From CAVQCJ01 sp963849365 (lineage in GTDB: Bacteria > Actinomycetota > Actinomycetes > Prado026), in NCBI GenBank assembly GCA_963849365.1, contig CAWKHA010000001.1:496001-560000 (forward strand): a DNA stretch of 64,000 nt, given 5' to 3'. The notes below the pieces were generated by a model that was not told the DNA's origin, did not search any database, and saw only the letters and a list, made by a program, of their open reading frames with translations. Each line of letters opens with the position of its first letter. Position 1 is the first letter of the stretch. Below, piece after piece: positions 60,562 through 64,000 of this stretch. The position numbers and the translations under genes are program-made.

Positions 60562-61461
60562 TCAGAGCGCGGTGAGTGGCGGTACGACGTGCTCGCCGAG
60601 CCCGCGCACGAACTCGACCGGGTCGGCGCGGAACGGCATCACGTGCACCTCGGTCACACCGAGCCCGGCATACTGCGCCATCTCGGCGACGAAAGCGGCC
60701 CCGGCGGCCGCGGACGTCGGGTCGAGCTGACCGGCGTACAGGATCGTCTTGCGGATGTGGCCGAAGTCGGTGCCTTCCCGCTCGCAGTGCTCCGCGAGGA
60801 TGTCGAGCTTGGCCCGGACGCCGGCCGGGCCCACCTGCGGCCCGGCGAACAGGTTGCACGCATCGGCGTACTTCGCCACCAGCCGCAGCGTCTTCCGCTC
60901 GCCACCACCGCCGATCATGATCGGCGGGTGCGGCCGCCGCAGCGGCGATGGCGAGTTGAGCGTCTCGGCGAGCCGGTAGTGCACACCGTCGAACGGTCCG
61001 TCGTCCTCGCTCCACATCTGGTGCACGATGCGCAGCACCTCCTCGAGGCGCTCGAACCGCTCTGCGACCGGTGGGAACGGGACGCCCAGCGCCAGGTGCT
61101 CGCGCTCGTACCATGCGGCGCCGATGCCGAGCGCGGCCCGGCCGCCCGACAGCACGTCGAGCGTGGTCACGATCTTGGCGAGCAGGCCCGGGTGCCGGTA
61201 GGTGACGCCGGTGACGAGCAGCTGCAGCTCGACGGTGCGGGTACTGGCGGCCAGGTAGCCGAGCGTCGTGTAGCCCTCGAGCATCGGCTGTCCGGGGTCG
61301 CCGCCGCCGCCGAACCCGGGCAGCTGGAAGTAGTGGTCCATCACTGAGAGGTTGTCGATACGCGCGTCCTCGGCCGCGTCGCCAACCGCCGCGAGGGTGG
61401 GCGCGATCGACGCCGGTCCGTCGGGGAAGTCGAAGCTCACCACGTGCACGCCGACGCGCAT
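60562..61461 (-). CDS. LLM-class F420-dependent oxidoreductase
   Basis: The 299-residue TIM-barrel protein starts RVGVHVVSFDFPDGPASIAP, has FSVMD-type loop IDNLSVMDHYFQLPGFGG, LGYLAASTRTVELQLLVTGV, YRHPGLLAKIVTTLDVLSGG and RAALGIGAAWYEREHLALGV, the luciferase-like signature of F420-dependent enzymes. ATG at 61461 has TAGGCT (61474-61469) seven bases upstream, so the mRNA is probably leaderless. The substrate is unknown. Confidence 0.9.
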   Translation of the reverse strand: MRVGVHVVSFDFPDGPASIAPTLAAVGDAAEDARIDNLSVMDHYFQLPGFGGGGDPGQPMLEGYTTLGYLAASTRTVELQLLVTGVTYRHPGLLAKIVTTLDVLSGGRAALGIGAAWYEREHLALGVPFPPVAERFERLEEVLRIVHQMWSEDDGPFDGVHYRLAETLNSPSPLRRPHPPIMIGGGGERKTLRLVAKYADACNLFAGPQVGPAGVRAKLDILAEHCEREGTDFGHIRKTILYAGQLDPTSAAAGAAFVAEMAQYAGLGVTEVHVMPFRADPVEFVRGLGEHVVPPLTAL

Positions 61462-61471
61462 GCCGCCCAGC

Positions 61472-62326
61472 CTACGTACCGCCGCCCGGATCACCAGATC
61501 CGCCGGCCGGTAGCCGCCGGGCGAGAAGCGCGACCTGTGCACGAAGCTGGGTGAGCTCGAACATCACCGCTTCGAGTCCAGCCCCTTGCGCCGGCTCCGG
61601 CTCTGGCTCTTGTCCGCCGTCTGCGGCCAGCGGCTCGCCGCTTGACGACGGGTCGAGCCGGAAGAAGCTGGCGAGCGAGCCGGCGAGCAATCCGAGCACG
61701 GACACACCGGTGATCATGATGACCAAACCTGCCCAGCGACCGGTGCTGGTCTCGGGGACGATGTCGCCGTACCCGACCGTCGTCAGTGTGACGAACCCCC
61801 ACCAGACCGCGTCGGCGTAGGTGGCGAACCCCGGGTTGCTCGGGTGCTCCGCGTAGTACGCCACGGCGGCCCCGACGATCACCACGCCGACGGCGACGAG
61901 TGCGACCCGCCCGAGCCGCTCGAACAACCGCCTCGCGCCGCGGCTCGCGATCACCAGGCGGACGAGCCGGGCCAGCCGGAGCAGCACGACGGCGCCCCCG
62001 GCCTGCGCGCCGGGGATCAGGAACCATGGTGCCGTCAGGACGACGACCACGAGGTCGAACTTGCCCAGCCGGGTCCCCAGGTAGCTCACGAGCCGCTGCC
62101 GATGGACGAGGAAGTCCACGAGGAAGACGAGCCAGGAGACGATGCCGACGGCCACGGAGACCCAATGGCCCTGCTGCGGGACGAGGATCAGCGGCAGGAC
62201 GGCCGACAGGATGATCGGCACCCGCATGCGGCTCTCATAGCGCGTGAGGGCGGCCGCATCCCGCGGGGTCCTGGGTCTGCCTGGCGCCGGGGACTCACCC
62301 GGCGCCACCCGTGCTGCCTCGGACAC
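61472..62326 (-). CDS. Potassium channel with TVGYGD selectivity filter
   Basis: GTG at 62326 gives 284 residues and keeps the LTRYESRMRVPIILSAV segment that normally precedes the first membrane span; an ATG at 62227 would cut it. Six membrane segments are visible, including FDLVVVVLTAPWFLIPGAQA and VVLLRLARLVRLVIASRGAR (a basic, S4-like helix). The filter lies in VWWGFVTLTTVGYGDIVPET. The C-terminus is acidic and ends with a short coiled-coil (LEAVMFELTQLRAQVALLAR). It probably forms a Kv-like K+ channel. Confidence 0.9.
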   Translation of the reverse strand: MSEAARVAPGESPAPGRPRTPRDAAALTRYESRMRVPIILSAVLPLILVPQQGHWVSVAVGIVSWLVFLVDFLVHRQRLVSYLGTRLGKFDLVVVVLTAPWFLIPGAQAGGAVVLLRLARLVRLVIASRGARRLFERLGRVALVAVGVVIVGAAVAYYAEHPSNPGFATYADAVWWGFVTLTTVGYGDIVPETSTGRWAGLVIMITGVSVLGLLAGSLASFFRLDPSSSGEPLAADGGQEPEPEPAQGAGLEAVMFELTQLRAQVALLARRLPAGGSGDPGGGT

Positions 62327-62657
62327 GGGGCCATCTTCGCGCCACTGGCGCGGCATTCCCGGCATCTGCCGTCGCGCCGCGCCGCATGTCGGCTCGTGGG
62401 TTCGCATCGGTGCGCGCCCTACGTGTACGGGCGGCGGCAGGTGCACACCGAGCCCATGGGCGCTGGTGGGTGCGGGGCGCTGGTGGGTGCGGGGCGCCGC
62501 TGGCTGCCGTACGAGCGACATGTCCGGAAGTGGACAGGAAGCCGTTGTGGATAGAGGGTTCTCGGCAACGCCAGGTCGAGCCTGCCACTGTTCTGCCGCC
62601 TCGGCACCACCCGATCCCGGCGGGATGCTTCCGTCGCGCCGATGACAGGATGTCCGC
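62327..62657. other. 331-bp divergent intergenic region with a 17-bp tandem repeat
   Basis: No gene is supported. A 17-bp unit GCGCTGGTGGGTGCGGG occurs twice in tandem near 62460-62493, followed by a partial third copy. A -10-like CAGGAT (62646-62651) lies six bases before the next gene's GTG. Confidence 0.6.
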
Positions 62658-63173
62658 GTGCGAGCGGCTCTCCTGGACCCCGACCAGAGCCTGAGCGCGG
62701 TCGACGGGCTGGCCGATGTGCTGATCGACTGCGTCGAGGGAGGAGCCAGTGTCGGGTTCCTGGCTCCGCTGTCACGGGCGGAGGCCACCGACTGGTGGTC
62801 CGGGTCGGTCCGGGCGGCCGGGACGCTGACCTGGGTCGCCCGCGACGACCGAGGATCGATCGCCGGCTGCGTCCAGCTCCTGCCTGCGCCGTTGCCCAAC
62901 AGCCGGCACCGGGCCACGGTCGCGAAGCTGCTGGTGCACCGAAAGGCGCGTGGGCTCGGACTCGCCGGCGAGCTGATGTCCGCGCTGGAGACCGAAGCCC
63001 TGCGGCTGGCCCGCACTCTTCTGCTGCTCGACACCGAGACAGGCAGCCCTGCTCTGTCGTACTACCTGCGGCGGGGCTGGGTCCCGTTCGGCACCGTCGA
63101 GGACTACGCATTGAGCCCCGACGGCCGGCCCGGCGGCACGACGTTCATGCTCAAGCGCCTGATCCAGCACTGA
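62658..63173 (+). CDS. GNAT-family N-acetyltransferase
   Basis: The 171-residue protein has TLTWVARDDRGSIAGCVQLL, RATVAKLLVHRKARGLGLAG (acetyl-CoA loop, R-x-x-G-x-A), LMSALETEALRLARTLLLLD and SYYLRRGWVPFGTVEDYALS. The GTG start has CAGGAT six bases upstream and no ribosome site, so the mRNA is probably leaderless. The acceptor substrate is unknown. It is divergent from the potassium channel gene. Confidence 0.9.
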   Translation: MRAALLDPDQSLSAVDGLADVLIDCVEGGASVGFLAPLSRAEATDWWSGSVRAAGTLTWVARDDRGSIAGCVQLLPAPLPNSRHRATVAKLLVHRKARGLGLAGELMSALETEALRLARTLLLLDTETGSPALSYYLRRGWVPFGTVEDYALSPDGRPGGTTFMLKRLIQH

Positions 63174-63203
63174 CCCACCCGGCGAGGCGCGCCGCGACCG
63201 CTG

Positions 63204-64000
63204 CTACTGCGGCGTCGGTCGCGTCGGCCAGGGCGCGGCCTCTTCCAGCCCGTACGCGAGCGACAGCAGCCGGCGGTCGTGGCCGAAGGGTGCCGCGAGC
63301 TGGACACCCACGGGCAGGCCGGTGGAGGTCCGCCCCAGTGGCAGGGACAGACCAGGCGATCCGGAGACGTTCTGCAGCGGGGTGAACGAGGCGAACCTCA
63401 GCAGCCGTACGAGGTGGGTACGGAAGTCGACGTCGGGGCCGAGGTAGCCGATGCGCGGCGGCCGGTGTCCGAGCACCGGGGAGACGATGAGGTCGTACCG
63501 CTCGAAGGCGGACTCGTGCTCCTGCGCGAGCCTGCGGAGCCGGCGCAGCGAACCGGGCAGCCGCTCGGCCTGCCGGGCGAAGAGCCCGCTGAGGCCCTTG
63601 GTGAACTCCTCGGTGCGCGACCCGTCGAACTCGCTGCCGAACAACAGCCCGCCGGCGTTCTTCAGCGAGAAGGCCAGGAAGGCCCAGTAGCGCAGGAAGT
63701 CCGGCCCGAACTGGTCGTCGACCGGTGGCGTGGTCTCCGCCACGTGATGTCCGAGCTCCTCGCACAGCTGTCCGGCTCTGCGCACGGCGGCCACCGTGTC
63801 GGCTTCGACCGGGAGCCCGCGGATCCCGGCGAGCACGAGACCGATGCGCAGCCGCCCGGGGTCGGCTCGCTCGACGAGCCCCAGCTCGGGAAGCGCTGGG
63901 TTCCGGTAGAGCCGTTCGGCCGCGGCGTAGTACCGCGCGGTGTCCCGGACCGAACGGGTGAGCACGCCCTGCACGGCGATCTGGACCGGGAGCCGGGCCA
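63204..64000 (-). CDS. Amidase (amidase signature family), C-terminal part cut by window end
   Basis: The frame is open to the window end and continues beyond it. IAVQGVLTRSVRDTARYYAA near the cut is an amidase-signature segment after the catalytic serine region. DLIVSPVLGHRPPRIGYLG, FTPLQNVSGSPGLSLPLGRT and GLPVGVQLAAPFGHDRRLLS are the C-terminal amidase motifs. The catalytic Lys and Ser would be upstream, out of view. The substrate is unknown. It ends 31 bp from the convergent GNAT gene. Confidence 0.88.
   Translation of the reverse strand, partial: ARLPVQIAVQGVLTRSVRDTARYYAAAERLYRNPALPELGLVERADPGRLRIGLVLAGIRGLPVEADTVAAVRRAGQLCEELGHHVAETTPPVDDQFGPDFLRYWAFLAFSLKNAGGLLFGSEFDGSRTEEFTKGLSGLFARQAERLPGSLRRLRRLAQEHESAFERYDLIVSPVLGHRPPRIGYLGPDVDFRTHLVRLLRFASFTPLQNVSGSPGLSLPLGRTSTGLPVGVQLAAPFGHDRRLLSLAYGLEEAAPWPTRPTPQ

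Overview
The window is high-G+C DNA from an actinobacterium. The evidence is the base composition, the frequent GTG starts, many leaderless genes with a -10 hexamer 5-7 nt before the start codon, a HrdB/SigA-type primary sigma factor with a Lys/Ala/Pro-rich N-terminus, an F420-type luciferase-like oxidoreductase, and proteins of the mycothiol-dependent isomerase fold. I cannot name the genus. I saw no rRNA, tRNA or CRISPR.

Layout. 1-4 kb: the end of a LuxR-type regulator, a small protein, a DUF4386 membrane protein and a frame-broken MFS transporter. 4-16 kb: an acyltransferase, a GMC oxidoreductase, a saccharopine-dehydrogenase-like protein, a YjjI/YjjW glycyl-radical enzyme pair, an SCP2 + glycogen-debranching pair, an IS3 remnant beside a truncated DUF1801 gene, and a WS/DGAT acyltransferase with a small membrane methyltransferase. 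16-26 kb: a methyltransferase/TetR divergent pair, then a four-gene leftward pyruvate operon (malic enzyme, GltD-like flavoprotein, pyruvate:ferredoxin oxidoreductase, DHOD-like protein). 26-41 kb: a CrtC-like protein, a possible small RNA, a DUF4389 membrane protein, a glycine-zipper protein, sigA, and a run of housekeeping or stress genes. 41-55 kb: ABC exporter, acyl-CoA ligase/citryl-CoA-lyase-like operon, aldo/keto reductase, a molybdenum oxidoreductase trio, cNMP-binding protein and SulP transporter. 55-60 kb: a sulfur operon (SQR, DsrC/TusE-like, DsrE-like), an AhpD-like protein, a small protein, ExoIII, and a membrane/flavin-barrel fusion. 60-64 kb: LLM oxidoreductase, K+ channel, GNAT and a cut amidase.

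The main observation is a family of near-palindromic 15-bp sites (consensus about GGGACcwwcGGCCCT). They resemble the M. tuberculosis DosR/DevR hypoxia box. Ten of them lie 22 or 23 bp upstream of a plausible -10 hexamer, on both strands. The genes behind them fit an oxygen-limitation programme: glycyl-radical enzyme, malic enzyme-PFOR module, WS/DGAT (compare tgs1 of the M. tuberculosis DosR regulon), glycogen debranching, sulfide oxidation, and several small or membrane proteins of unknown role. In working terms, this window looks like a dormancy/hypoxia island containing some undescribed members. No DosR/DosS gene lies inside the window, so the regulator itself is inferred.
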